The notes under the pieces are model-generated. The model did not search any database and was not told the DNA's origin. It saw nothing but the letters and a program-made list of their open reading frames with translations. From Triatoma infestans (lineage: Eukaryota > Arthropoda > Insecta > Hemiptera > Reduviidae), in assembly GCA_011037195.1 (NCBI GenBank), contig JAAEAF010002795.1:1-64000 (forward strand): a DNA stretch of 64,000 nucleotides, written 5' to 3'. Below, one piece after another: positions 1 through 10,479 of the stretch. How positions within the stretch are numbered: position 1 is the first letter of the stretch; each line of letters opens with the position of its first letter. The position numbers and the translations under genes are program-made.

Positions 1-300
1 CAGTTTTCTGGTATTTTCTCGAAAATGGCTCCAACGATTTTCTTTAAACCAGCGTTGTGAACTATACATATAAAGAGCTACAACTTTTATTTGAAACTTT
101 TCCCCTGATAAATTCATTTAAGGGGACTTTTGGGGGAGGGGGGTTATGTTTTTCTTTAAAATGCTATCACAGTTGATTATACAATTCTGTCATCCCAAAT
201 TGAAATAACTAGAAATTAATATATGACCCAAATTCCGAGTTTCAAGGAAATTAGTAAACCGGACAGTTTTACTGGACAGTGTTTTCACTTTTCGACGAAT
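1..300. repeat. Dispersed non-coding repeat
   Basis: No gene is visible. The stretch reads as a member of a dispersed family seen elsewhere in the window, at about 20,745-20,900, 41,260-41,600, 46,130-46,600 and 56,430-56,660. Shared pieces are 'ggctccaacgattttctttaaa', here broken after 'ggctccaacgattttc', then 'aaagagctacaact', then a G-rich 'ggggacttttggggg' segment and 'aaatgctatcacag'. It has no coding potential and its superfamily was not identified. Confidence 0.5.
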
Positions 301-398
301 TTCCTTAAATTTGGTACACTAACTATAAAATTTGTCAATTATAATTTTGTTATTACTGAGTAAAGAAAGTTTTTTTAGTGTGTCCACAACCAGATTTT

Positions 399-606
399 TT
401 TTTCTTTAAAGAAGCTCTTCAAACTGGGCACCATCAACGGATAGGCAAGCCAAAGCTCTGGACTCCCACGCTCTGTTTGTAGCAGCACTTAGGTGGCGAA
501 GTCAACATCTAGGCAGGCTAGAGTTATTCGACGTTCCAGATCTTCGACTGAAGCCACGGGATTAAGGTTACTGTATACTTTATTTTTTAGATATCCCCAA
601 CAAAAA
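399..606. repeat. Left arm of a 208-bp inverted repeat
   Basis: This arm is the reverse complement of 1,024-1,232 with only scattered mismatches. It contains the end of the transposase reading frame (...LACLDVDFAT then stop on the minus strand) and its downstream non-coding sequence. Confidence 0.85.
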
Positions 607-1031
607 TAGTCCATTGGGGTTAAGTCCGGAGATCGAGGTGGCCATTGGATCGGACCATAAGTTCCTAACCACTTTTCGTGGAAATTTCTGTCCAGGTAAC
701 GTCGAACAACTCTCGCATTATGTGCCAGACAACCATCTTGTTGAAAATACATATCTAACCGACGTTTTAGAGAAACATCTTCAAGCAGAACTGGCAAAAT
801 GTCTCTTAAAAAAGTTAGATACCTTTCACCAGTTAAGTTCCCTCTGTAGAAGTATGGGCCGATTAGTTGGTTTCCTCAAACTCCACACCAAACATTTGTA
901 GAAAAAACAACCTAATGGCGTGTGGCGAAGGTAACTTGTGGATTTTCTTCTGCCCATATTCTAAAGTTCCAACGATTAAGAAGGCCATTGTTGGTAAACT
1001 TTGATTCATCATCCATAAAAGTGTGCATTTT
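489..1031 (-). pseudogene. Mariner-like transposase (DDE_3) fragment
   Basis: The protein is the catalytic half of an IS630/Tc1/mariner transposase, which cuts and pastes transposon ends in the nucleus. Read leftward from about 1,031 it stays in one frame to the stop next to 489 but contains two internal stops (TAG after FATRH, TGA after WCGV). The acidic triad is visible: the D in FMDDESKF, the D in FQQDG and the D in PRSPDLTPMDY. There are 36 residues between the second and third D, unlike classical DD34D mariner. The N-terminal helix-turn-helix part is absent. It is non-functional as it stands. Confidence 0.8.
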
Positions 1032-1232
1032 TTGTGGGGATATCTAAAAAATAAAGTGTACAGTAACCTTAATCCCATGACTTCAGTCGAAGATATGGAA
1101 CGTCGAATAACTCTAGCCTGCCTAGATGTTGACTTTGCCACCTAAGTGCTGCTACAAACAGAGCGTGGGAGTCCAGAGCTTTGGCTTGCCTATCCGTTGA
1201 TAGTGTCCAGTTTGAAGAGCTTCTTAAAGAAA
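1024..1232. repeat. Right arm of the inverted repeat
   Basis: On the plus strand 1,035-1,145 encodes the same transposase C-terminus (WGYLKNKVYS ... DVDFAT, stop at 1,143) that 489 and beyond encodes on the minus strand. The right arm is therefore an inverted duplicate of the gene end, not a normal terminal inverted repeat. Confidence 0.85.
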
Positions 1233-1557
1233 AAATAAGGTAATTTTGACATTAAACTGAAATTTGTTTTTCTATTTTAAATTGCCATAACTTTTGAAAA
1301 ACCTAACCGATTTTAAATTTTTTTTTTTTTAAATTTTTTTAGAGGCTCAATTACTATAAAAATATGCAAAAAAAAATATAATGTTCCATTTGAAAAAAAA
1401 AGTTGGATGCTGTATCTCGGGATATTGGGGTATAAAAAAATGGTTCAATCACTGAAAATAAACTAGACTAAAAATGATTAAATACGTGTTTTCTATTTTT
1501 TCGAAATTTCCCGCCGTTTAAAAAAAAAGTGGGTGGAGCATATAACTCTGGTCACCC

Positions 1558-1991
1558 TATATATGTAACAAGCATCAATAAATAAAAATACAATATTTTT
1601 TATATTACAATAAATTAATTATTACTAGCCTAATATACTAGAAGTAGAGAAAGTAAAAAATTCAAACTTCCCACGTTTCGCATTACTTCATATATCATAT
1701 ACCATCTTTGTATACATCTTCAAACTGCATTATTTGGAGCGTTTTTATAGAAAACTTGATTTTTTGGGGGAATCAGTGGGAGCAGCAATGTATATCTATC
1801 TATATACGGCACTTTAATTCAATGCTCAGTTAGTTGACTTTTCACCTAGTCTTTCTAGAACAATCAACTAATACTGCTGCATTTAAAAATGTTATTATTC
1901 TAGTATGAAGGACTCCAGTGATTTTTATGGCATATTTTGTTGCGAATGTAATATATGCACAAAAAATCAATTTCTGGAGTAACATTTGATT
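1558..1991. other. AT-rich non-coding stretch
   Basis: No gene, RNA or recognisable repeat is visible here. Confidence 0.5.
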
Positions 1992-2150
1992 GTTGTGGTT
2001 GGTTCCGCAAAGGTGCAATGCATCAGAGATATTTGCTTCTTTTTGTGGTCATCGAGTGATTTCGGGAGTTCACCCATCATAAGGATGTTTTTGTCAGAAA
2101 CAGTGTGATAATTAGACATGCACAGAGTAAATTCAGAGTATACACTCGAT
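1992..2150 (-). repeat. Hammerhead-type repeat, left arm, decayed
   Basis: This is a diverged copy of the hammerhead-bearing family. It starts with 'gttgtggttggttccgc' and contains the reverse complement of the ribozyme at about 2,050-2,087. Read on the minus strand the core is CUUAUGA instead of CUGAUGA, and the GAAAC segment reads GAAAU, so it should be inactive. It faces the arm at 2,495-2,632. Confidence 0.65.
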
Positions 2151-2434
2151 TCACATTCGACATTTATGGAGCCAGTGATGCTAAAAGTACCTTAACACAT
2201 ATTACAATTTATTATCTAAAATTTTCAATATAAAAGCCAATATCCGTATATGTTGACAAACAATGTCTACTTCACATCACACCTGAATATGCAACGAAAC
2301 TAACACATAAAAACTAACACACTTGCAGCCCAAAAAACAATTATTCAAGCACAAAAATTCTGGATTCAGAACGAAACACGCTCACTTTACCAAAAAAAAA
2401 AAAAAAAAAGGAAAAAATAAACAGACAACTGAAA

Positions 2435-2435
<1 letters not shown>

Positions 2436-2474
<39 letters not shown>
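2436..2474. repeat. (CA)n microsatellite
   Basis: A pure ACAC run of about 39 nt lies between the two arms of the hammerhead-type repeat. Confidence 0.95.
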
Positions 2475-2478
<4 letters not shown>

Positions 2479-2494
2479 ACTCGCTAACGTATTA

Positions 2495-2632
2495 AATAAA
2501 TTTGCTCTGTGTAAGTCTAGGTTATCACATTGTTTTGACAAAAACATCCTGATAATGGGCGAACGCCTGGAATCGGTCGATGACTACAACAAAAAACCTG
2601 CTACCACAGGAAATATCTCTCATAACATTTGA
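2495..2632 (+). repeat. Hammerhead-type repeat, right arm, decayed
   Basis: This is the inverted partner of 1,992-2,150. The ribozyme region at 2,545-2,582 reads CATC, CTGATAA, then a degenerate helix II, GGAAT and CGGTCGATG. G8 of the core and the GAAA box are mutated, so activity is unlikely. Confidence 0.65.
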
Positions 2633-3954
2633 TTATTTCTTGAGTTTTGATATGAATAAGCTAATTGAGAATGAAGTATCTATTAATTCTTAATAGGCAA
2701 TATATTTTTTTCCTATTTTTACTATTTAATTGGAACATTTATTTATAGTTTGTTCGCTGCTCTCCAACTGACTCCACTAAGAAGCTCATGGCTCCCTTAA
2801 GAAGCTGCGGCCCCCACTTTGAGAAGTTCTGCTATACATAATTAAAGTATAGCTATACATTTAATTTTATTTGAAACTGAAACCGATCCTGTGGTGAATG
2901 TGGTATAGAAATGATCGAGGCATATGGAACCATTCTCCCCTTATGAACAAAATAAAAATCTTATGCAACCATTTGTGAGATGTGTAACAACACCCTCTAT
3001 TGACTAAAAGAGGCCATTATCACGTACTCATTTCAGTGTAAATTATGTTCCATGATATAAATGAAACAATCACAAATCTCAAAATTTCCAATTAACTTTA
3101 TTATTTTTAAATTTATTAATTTATTTTTTTTTTATTAATGAAATTTCAATTTACCTTCACTTGTACACCTTACTTTCTCTCTCTCTCTCTTATTCTCTTG
3201 ATCGTAATTTCATTTTTACTTTCAAATTCGTTTTACCATATACATCACGTTTTTTGAATGTTACAGTTTTTAAATATTTAATATATGCTTATGAAAATGA
3301 CACTATTTTCCATATCTTGTTTCCAATTTACACACATGAACAGTTTTTCAGGGCAAATTTTATTTTATAAGTATCGACAAGGGACTGATTATACAGAGAA
3401 TATACTAAGTTTAAAGAAAATCTTTGTAGCAATATTTGAGAAAATTCCAAAAATTCGGAAACCTAATTCTGTAAAGTTCTACTTCCGGTTAACCGTTTTC
3501 CTCCAAATGTGGATTATAGCAATACTTTTAAAGTATCCTTCCGGAAAGTCATATTTCCGTTTATGGACTAATGCGGTAGTATATTAAACTGGAACACTAA
3601 GTGTGCGCTTACTGCGCATTTTGGGTTTGTAAGATATTGCCTTCACAAAATACACGCACATTAAACAGGCTATTCGCTAAAAACATTTTTTTCAAAATAT
3701 GCATTTCCGATGAAAAATTAATTACGAAAATTTGGTAAACGATCGCAGTAGTTCCTCTTCTTACCAGCAATTAGATTCCTCAGGTCATCCTTCAGAAAAA
3801 ATAGGTAAAAAAAAAACATGGTGTGAATTACTCATACGACCTGTCTCTTACTCCTTTTGATACAATTATAATATAAAATGATAAATTTTATTTAAACTCA
3901 AATATTACGTATTTGTCCTAACATATATGTATAGAAGTGATGGTGGGAGAATTT
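2633..3954. repeat. AT-rich intergenic stretch with a repeat piece
   Basis: No gene is visible. A short CT-rich run sits at 3,175-3,191. Positions 3,400-3,590 contain a piece with the boxes 'acttccggttaaccgttttc' and 'ccttccggaaag', which recur in similar AT-rich context near 9,900, 11,340 and 46,150. The rest shows nothing recognisable. Confidence 0.4.
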
Positions 3955-4085
3955 TAAGTCGCGCGGCCCAGTATAAAAAGACTTCGGTTGGCTTAGTTGG
4001 ATATCCAATGAGAACAATCTCGGGCGGGAACAACTTCACCCCTCCGGGAGGGGTTAAGTAACAACCCACTAATCTTGGGAGGAGA
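3955..4085. repeat. Dispersed repeat shared with 58.7 kb
   Basis: The segments 'gcggcccagtataaa', 'agaacaatctcgg' and 'gcgggaacaacttca' recur in the same order at about 58,678-58,800. The two places therefore hold copies of one repeat. Its class was not determined. Confidence 0.55.
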
Positions 4086-4439
4086 GAATTGTGATGATTA
4101 TATTAAGGGCCATCAGTAGAGCGCTCTATAAACACTGAACCAACTACATAATATAACAATTGAAATTGACGCCACAACCATCTAGAAATATTTATTTTTT
4201 GGAAAGTAGCTACGTAATACATTTTTATCTGCGACAGTTTAGAGAAGATTCCAAAAATTTGAATTGAAGATTTTCTTCGAATTTGGAATTGTGTCAATGC
4301 TTTCTAATGTGTATTAATATTATATAGATGGTAAAAATTATATATTATATTGAAATGGTACTTTAGAGGAAAGCCTAATGCTACCGTTCCTGTAGAAACT
4401 CCCCCAAAAAAAGATTTTGCCGGGAAATAAAAGTGATAG

Positions 4440-4689
4440 GCATTTCTGTGTGGTCCTCAAGCGTTGGTCTAGCGGCTTTCGCCTTTCGAGCGAGAATTCA
4501 GGGTTCGATTTCCGTGTGGGCAAAGTCGGTGTTGACCCGGCATCGTGATCAAAAATGGGAAACTATTCTTCCCGTGTTAACCTTTTCCTCTTCCGGTACT
4601 TGGGGAAGTTTAAGGACCTTACCTACCCTCTTGGAGTTTACCAGTCCATCTCATTGCAAGCAACGGAGACGTTTTGCAAGAAAAAGATA
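4440..4689 (+). mobile_element. tRNA-derived SINE
   Basis: The head has pol III promoter boxes in tRNA order: an A box TGGTCTAGCGG at 4,465-4,475 and a B box GGTTCGATTTC at 4,502-4,512. The body at 4,566-4,670 closely resembles the start of the LINE that follows (4,739-4,838). Both share 'cccgtg', a pyrimidine-rich stretch, 'gtttaccagtcc' and 'ttgcaagcaacgg'. It ends in an A-rich tail directly abutting the U2-like sequence at 4,690. The shared body suggests that this SINE copied the 5' region of the LINE, or the reverse. Confidence 0.7.
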
Positions 4690-4725
4690 ATCGCTTCTCA
4701 GCCTTTTGGCTAAGATCAAAGTGTA
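4690..4725 (+). other. U2 snRNA-derived 5' head
   Basis: These 36 nt match the 5' end of U2 snRNA (stem-loop I and the start of the branch-site region). They begin ATCGCTTCTC and continue AGCCTTTTGGCTAAGATC and AAAGTGTA, with a single substitution (A for G) in stem-loop I relative to the conserved U2 sequence as I know it. Homology stops at 4,725, before the branch-point recognition element, so this is not a U2 gene. It forms the 5' end of the LINE that follows. Confidence 0.85.
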
Positions 4726-5509
4726 CTGAGAAGCTGCATTCATCCCGTGATATCCCTTTCCTCTTGGTAATGGGGGGTGTAGTTTTAGGACCATGCCTCC
4801 CTTTCGGGTTTACCAGTCCCCCGTTGCAAGCAACGGGATCGAGAGGGATGTCACCACTATGGAGACACTGATGGATCGCAAGGGGGAGAGGACAGAGTGC
4901 CTTCTGCGTCTCTGTCCGCTTGTAACTCCCCAAGTCAACCTCACCTCCACGTGGTGCGATCTGGGCACCTCCCTCGGGAGGTGGCTGACGAGGAAATGGC
5001 GAGGGCCTGACTAAACCCCTCTGGCTCTTCTCCTCCCACTTCCCATCCTAGCGATCCTTCCCAACCCCTTAGGTATCCCCACCCAAGCCGAGAAGGGATG
5101 CGCGTCGAGGCTGAATGCGTACAGGGTGGTAAAACATATGTGCGGTAGCGGTCACCTTGGGGAACCGGGCGAAACCCCATTGTATGGTAGCCTTCTCGTG
5201 GTATGGGGCTCTGCCACGGGTGACGGTACATCTTCCCCATTTCTCGTGGGAACAAAATGGACTACACCATTTTTGTGGAAAGAGAAAGGAAGGATGGGCG
5301 AGAAGAGAAGAACTTGTCCAAACTAATACCCTCTGTTGGTGGAGATCCCCAGGTTTCTGGGATGAGACCAGTGGTGGGTATGGATTTGGGGGGTGATACT
5401 TTGGTTACCCCTCGAACTGATGCAGGGAGGGAGAGGATAGGATAGCTGGGACAGGTGCAAGCACAGGTCCTTCAGCGACGAATCCTCTGAAGGTCTATCC
5501 TGCCAAAGA

Positions 5510-5786
5510 AGTCCTCAGGATTGCCAAGATGTTGGTGTGGCTGGCAGGGACGCAGAGGGAGAAGGCCCCAACTGTGGTGTTGGAAAAGCTGCGTTCCCAG
5601 AACGTAGACCTGGACACTGCAGACTGGAGAGCCATCAACAGGAATGCTGAATCCCGGGGACAAACCCTGGAAACTGGCATTTCTGAAGAAACCCTGGAAC
5701 GCCGAAGAAAATCCAATCTCGAGGCTTTTCTCGGGATGGACATGGGGAAGTTCAGGGTCGTCGTTAAAACGAAGGATGATGGCTGA
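5510..5786 (+). pseudogene. LINE ORF1 (Gag-like) C-terminal part
   Basis: An open stretch encodes LAGTQREKAP, then ...VDLDTADWRAINRN... and ...FLGMDMGKFRVVVK. This pattern is typical of the C-terminal nucleic acid-binding ORF1 module (DUF4780-like) in insect LOA/R1-type LINEs. The upstream part of ORF1 is not readable in one frame, so it is scored as broken. ORF2 follows within about 30 nt. Confidence 0.55.
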
Positions 5787-5814
5787 GTGGAAGACGAACC
5801 TTAAGAATCGATGG

Positions 5815-6745
5815 AGAGTACTGCAGGTAAATCTCCATCATAGTAAAGGAGCGTCGGCAGCGCTATCAAACTATCTCTTGAGAGAAGACCCTGGCTGGTG
5901 CGAGGAAGAGTGGCTGGGCTGGGTGAACTTGCAGGTACAATCGTAGCCTGGACAATCCTAGAACATGCATGTATGTTAGGAAAGATATTACCTTTTTACT
6001 GCTGACTGATTTCTGTTACAGCGACCAGATAGCGGCGAGGGTGAGACTCGCATGGAGGGGGGATCCAGAGACTTTGTGTGTGTGTCACCCTACCTTCCAT
6101 TCGACTCAACAGCGCCACCACCACCAGAAGAGTTGCAGAATTTGGTAACTTACTTTAAGGATGGTGGACTGGAACTACTGATCGGATGTGACGCCAATGC
6201 ACATAATGAGGTATGGGGCAGCACAGATACGAATCAGAGAGGTAAGTCACTCTTGGAATTTATCTTAGCGAATAACTTGTGCTTGATAAACGATGGTGAA
6301 GAACCCACCTTCTTTAATGTTAGACGCAGGGAGGTGATTGATCTCACCATAGCGACTAATTTTATGTCGACTCTGGTGAGAAGCTGGCATGTGTCCAGGG
6401 AACCCTCACTTTCGGATCACATGTACATAAGGTTTGATCTCCTGTCTGACTGTAGACAGTTGTGGAGCTACAGGAATCCCAGACGTACGGACTGGGATTC
6501 GTATCGACAGGATCTAGACCATAATATCAAAACAGTTAAACAGACCTATGTAACTGGGGAGGACATCGAGGATGCGGCAGACCAACTGCAGAAGGTCATC
6601 CTTGATGCGTACCAGGAGAACTGCGCGGAGGTGGTGAGGTCATCCTCAAGAAAGGTCAGCTGGTGGAATAATCAGCTGACCAAGCTCCGTGCTAAGACTA
6701 GGAAACTGTTTAATGCAGCAAAGAGGAGAGGCTCATGGGAGGAGT
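5815..6745 (+). pseudogene. LINE ORF2 endonuclease domain
   Basis: This is an apurinic-type (Exo_endo_phos) endonuclease, which nicks target DNA to prime reverse transcription. An N-terminal piece in another frame (5,817-5,945, LQVNLHHSKGASAALS) matches the usual domain start. The main frame runs from 6,002 or 6,052 and shows IGCDANAHNEVWGS, RGKSLLEFI, REVIDLTI and SDHMYIRF, covering the Asp-Asn and Ser-Asp-His catalytic motifs. At least one frameshift separates the two pieces, and another near 6,745 separates this part from the RT. Confidence 0.8.
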
Positions 6746-8024
6746 ACGTAGAACCCTCACCTCTTACAACATGGCCATTCGGAAAACCAAAAAGGACTCG
6801 TGGAGGAGGCTGTGTGAGGAGGTCGAAACGACCTCGGAAGGGGCCAAACTCCACAAGATATTATCTAAGGTGCCGGTTAATCCAATCGGAACTATCAGGA
6901 AACCAGATGGTGACTTTACTGCGTCGGAAAGAGACACTCTGAAACTGTTGATCCAGACACACTTTCCGGACTCACGGTTGGCGCCAGTGAGAAGGGTAGA
7001 CGAGAACTTGGGGGAACTCGGCCTTCGGCGGGGTTCCAGGGAGGACTGGTCTGTGGCCAAAAGCTGCGTCACGCACAATAAGTTTAAGTGGGCTGTTAAC
7101 CACTTTAAGCCATATAAGTCACCTGGGCCTGACGGAATCTTCCCTGCTCTACTGCAGAGGGGCGGGGAAACTCTTACTCCTATCTTATGCAGACTGATGA
7201 GGGCATGCTTGGCTCTCAGCCACGTTCCTAGAGCGTGGAGGTCTGTAAGAGTTATCTTTATACCGAAGCCTGGGCAGAGAACGCATTCCCAGGCTAAGGC
7301 ATATAGACCGATCAGTCTTTCTTCATTTATGTTGAAAGTTCTGGAAAAACTGGTAGACTTGCAGATTAGGGAGGTGGTGCTGAGGCAGTATCCTCTGCAC
7401 CCTGCACAGCATGCCTACCAGTCAGGGAAATCCTGTGAGTCGGCCCTCCACTCTCTTGTTGGGGAATTGGAGGTGTCGGTACATGGCAGGGAAACAGCGG
7501 CGGGCGTGTTCTTGGACATTGAGGGGGCGTTCAGCAACACGACCTTCTGCTTAATTACTCAAGCGTTAGAGAGGCGCGGTGTTGGTAGACCCATTGTTAG
7601 ATGGATTGACAGTGTGCTTAAAACGCGGAGGATTGTAGCAAGCCTATGTGAAGCTTCGCTAGAGATTACGCCCACAAGGGGCTGCCCGCAGGGGGGGGTT
7701 CTTTCCCCGCTTCTGTGGTGCATGGTTGTGGACGAACTGTTGGAGGAGCTTAGTGGCACTGGATGTTCCGTGCTGGGCTACGCCGATGATATAGTGGTGG
7801 TAGCCAGAGGCAGGCACGGACCTACAGTCGGGGAGCTCCTACAAGAGGCGCTTAGGCGCATAGAACGATGGTGCAGCAGAGTGGATCTTGGGGTAAATCC
7901 ACAGAAGACCACTCTCATACCATTTACCAGGAGAAGGGACATTGAAGAATATAAGTCACTGTCCTTCTTCGGGAGGATACTGGATGTGACAGATAGAGTA
8001 TCTGGGGGTTATCCTGGATACTAA
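6745..8024 (+). pseudogene. LINE ORF2 reverse transcriptase domain
   Basis: The reverse transcriptase is nearly intact and copies LINE RNA into DNA at the nicked target. The motifs in order are KSPGPDGIFPALLQ, VIFIPKPGQ, YRPISLSSFMLKVLEKL, FLDIEGAF (first catalytic Asp), GCPQGGVLSPLLW, and GYADDIVVV with both catalytic Asp residues. This is followed by a thumb-like region with NPQKTTLIPFTRR. The usual AFD of motif A reads AFS. A frameshift near 8,005 interrupts the YLGVILD segment that follows. Confidence 0.85.
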
Positions 8025-8579
8025 GCTCACATGGAACGCACATCTAGAATACATAGTGCAGAAAGCTAAGAAGTCGCTATGCTGTGCTACACGGGCCTGT
8101 GGGAAGTCATGGGGGTTAACTCCAAGGATGACCCATTGGATATACACTCGGGCCATCATACCGGTCATAACTTATGGCGCGGTGGTATGGTGGCCTAAGA
8201 CGGAGCCAAGAGGTGCCTCAGTGGAGTACAGAGGCTGGCGTGCTTTCTCATTACGGGCGCTTTTAAAAGTGCTTCGACATCTGCGCTGGAGGTGCTGCTG
8301 GGCTTGGCACCGCTGCACTTGTTAGTGCAAGTGGAGGCGAGGGCCAGTGCACATAGATTGCGCAACAATGGTCTTTGGAGACAGTGTGGCTCCTTAGCCA
8401 AACATCTGGACATATTGCTAAAGGTCAACCCAGGCCCTGTGACAGACATGGCCCAGGATAGCATCTGTCCAACATACAACTTCGAGGTTCCATTTCGGGT
8501 GTTCCTAGGTTCTAGGGCGGAATGGTCCAAGGGGTGGGAAAAACGCTACCGGACAGGGGACTTCGCTCCCAGAAGCTAG
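8025..8579 (+). pseudogene. LINE ORF2 region after the RT, truncated
   Basis: Continuation of the ORF2 C-terminal part: LGVILDTKLTWNAHL, then RAIIPVITYGAVVWWPK. After a frameshift near 8,229 come ALEVLLGLAPLHLLVQVEA and FRVFLGSRAEWSKGWEKR. LOA-type relatives usually continue into an RNase H domain at this point. Here the RNase H motif is missing or scrambled after 8,560, so the element lacks its C-terminal domain. Confidence 0.7.
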
Positions 8580-8725
8580 AAAAGGCACTCCCTAGCAGGC
8601 TGTGGTTAACCGCGCACACCCAGCAAATGCGCTTCCAGCTACACGGGTTTGCACCGGGATTTAATTTATATTGCGAGTCTCCTCCCGCGCAACTCATTAC
8701 CTCGGTCATTGGAGTTGTTGCTTAG

Positions 8726-10164
8726 TTGGTGATAAGATAGGAAATCTTTGACATTGCAGATTAAATAGTATTTTTATAGACATATATGGCTTAAATAATA
8801 ACCAAGAATATGTAATAAAATAAAATCCTTTCTCAGTAATCTATTAAAAAAAATGGCAAATAGTAAAATGAAGATAACAAATATTATTTATAAAAGACAA
8901 ATGAATGGTGGAGAAGAATGTAACCTCCTTGGCCTTGAACAAGTGCCACCTGACTCATCCATTATTACTACAAGTTTGGAGGCCCTGGACTGTTTAACGG
9001 GTCCAGTATAGTACAGCTGATCACTCAGGGTCATCTTCATAGACTGATCTATTCATTGCTCGTCTACTTTGCCTATACCACTTTTTTTTTCATTCTTGTA
9101 TTCATGATTTATATAATGTGTATTTTAAGATAACCTTCTTTTTATAACTTGTTTTATTTACATGTCATCTTCTTTCCGCTTTATGTTGAATGAATTTACA
9201 CGTCATTGAGAAAGGGAGACCGTTTTTATTTTACTTTAATAAAACCGTACTTTATTTTAATTAATAAATACTTTTCAACTAATTTCTGACTACTTTTGAT
9301 TTTTTTTCTAGTTCAGCTAGCTAGGCTGATGAGATGCATTTACTTATAATTTTAGTCCTGTCTACAAACCAGATTCTCATTTGCTTTCTTTTAATCATTT
9401 TTGAACATAAACATGGGCTCAATTCAGAGCTTAATTTAGTTTTTGAACCATTCTTTAAAAGAATAATGCAAGAGTTCTTAAACCGTCTACAAAATAAGTC
9501 TATAACAAATTTTAATAATTTTCAATGAGACAATAAGGCTGTAAACAGAATCAAGAAATTATCGATGGTAATCTAATAGTAATCCCAGTTTCCACTCTTC
9601 TACTTACAACTTTCCTTATTAAGAAAATAAAACAGTAAAATATAAATCATGATGGTGTCAGTAGTACAATCTTTCTTTTTACAATACATGCAGGTATTAC
9701 CTACATTACATATCATGGCTATAAAATTTGCATTGTAATGAAAAATAGACTTTAATTGCTTTTGAGCTAACGTAAGCTAATGAGCTAATTCTATTTCGTC
9801 CGTGATTTATGATTGTAATATTTGAAATTTAACAACACAAATTCCACACAACTATCCGAAATTCAATTTTTTTCGAAAAAAATTTCAAATAAAGTGAAAC
9901 GTTTATATCTGTGCAGACGTTTTTAGAAAATTCAAAAATTTTCAAAACTTATTAGTAAAATCGCGCTTTCGGTTAACCATTTTTTCTTTAAACTTTGAAT
10001 TCAAGTAATATTTCTAGTGTAAAGTAAAAGTGTAAAAGTAGTGCCTAATTTTTCAGGCAGGTTTAATGTCGTCCAACTACCAAATTAGGTGTCGTGGCCA
10101 AATTGGGTGTAATGAAGCACTTACTTTACATTAACAATTTTTAAACAAATATAAAATTTAACAG
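8726..10164. other. AT-rich non-coding stretch
   Basis: I see no gene. Positions 9,860-9,985 hold AT-rich repeat-like sequence with 'cgctttcggttaacca', similar to the box at about 3,490. The rest shows nothing recognisable. Confidence 0.4.
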
Positions 10165-10235
10165 CTATGTGCAGGACTCGAACTGGGGACCTTCCAGTTA
10201 CAAGTCCATGCTTATAACCACTACATCAACACCCG
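10165..10235 (-). mobile_element. tRNA-like SINE head, minus strand
   Basis: On the minus strand there is an A box-like TGATGTAGTGG (10,219-10,229) followed by a B box AGTTCGAGTCC (10,174-10,184). This gives tRNA-like spacing but no complete cloverleaf. A similar head occurs at 53,083-53,145. Confidence 0.6.
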
Positions 10236-10479
10236 CCCCAATATTTCTAATATATATGTTCCCGGCAAAGAATGGAATTCATTCCCGGACGAGCCCCCAT
10301 TTATTTTATTATATTCCGATTTCAAAATATACTTTAATAGTAATCATTTAAAAGTTAAATGATTACTATTGAAACACCATCTGGAATACCATGATTTATT
10401 ATACTGAAACACTACAATAGAATTTCCCCAAGTTAACAAATGAATAATAGGAATATTCATTATTATTACTATTGCCTAT

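Larger units (their letters stand above)
395..1557 (-). mobile_element. Mariner-like DNA transposon remnant
   Basis: This is a decayed Tc1/mariner-superfamily element. Its minus strand carries a transposase pseudogene flanked by two inverted copies of the transposase 3' end. On the right the non-coding part runs to 'ggtcaccctatata' near 1,557, which resembles the terminal motif of this transposon type. The left terminus was not defined. Fragments of the same transposase family occur at 44,740-44,930 and 45,430-45,640. Confidence 0.65.
4690..8725 (+). mobile_element. LOA/R1-group LINE with U2-derived 5' end
   Basis: This is a near full-length but broken non-LTR retrotransposon. In order it has the U2-like head, a 5' UTR-like part (4,726-5,500), the end of ORF1 (5,510-5,786), an APE-type endonuclease (about 5,815-6,745), reverse transcriptase (6,745-8,005), a post-RT region and a truncated C-terminus. 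The base composition is distinctly more GC-rich than the surroundings. I see only three frameshifts through the RT half, which suggests fairly recent activity. The LOA/R1 assignment rests on the wording of the endonuclease and RT motifs and is not certain. Confidence 0.75.

Noticed and set aside
489..1145. Active transposase gene
   Set aside because: Two in-frame stops, no N-terminal DNA-binding region, and the gene end is duplicated in inverted orientation.
2341..2547. Open frame with a Cys-Val run
   Set aside because: It is a translation of the (CA)n microsatellite and a poly(A) run.
4693..4734. Rho-independent terminator-like hairpin
   Set aside because: The sequence is eukaryotic and the stem is explained by the U2-derived head and its complement.
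4690..4900. U2 snRNA gene
   Set aside because: Only the first 36 nt match U2. The branch-site element, Sm site and 3' stem-loops are absent.
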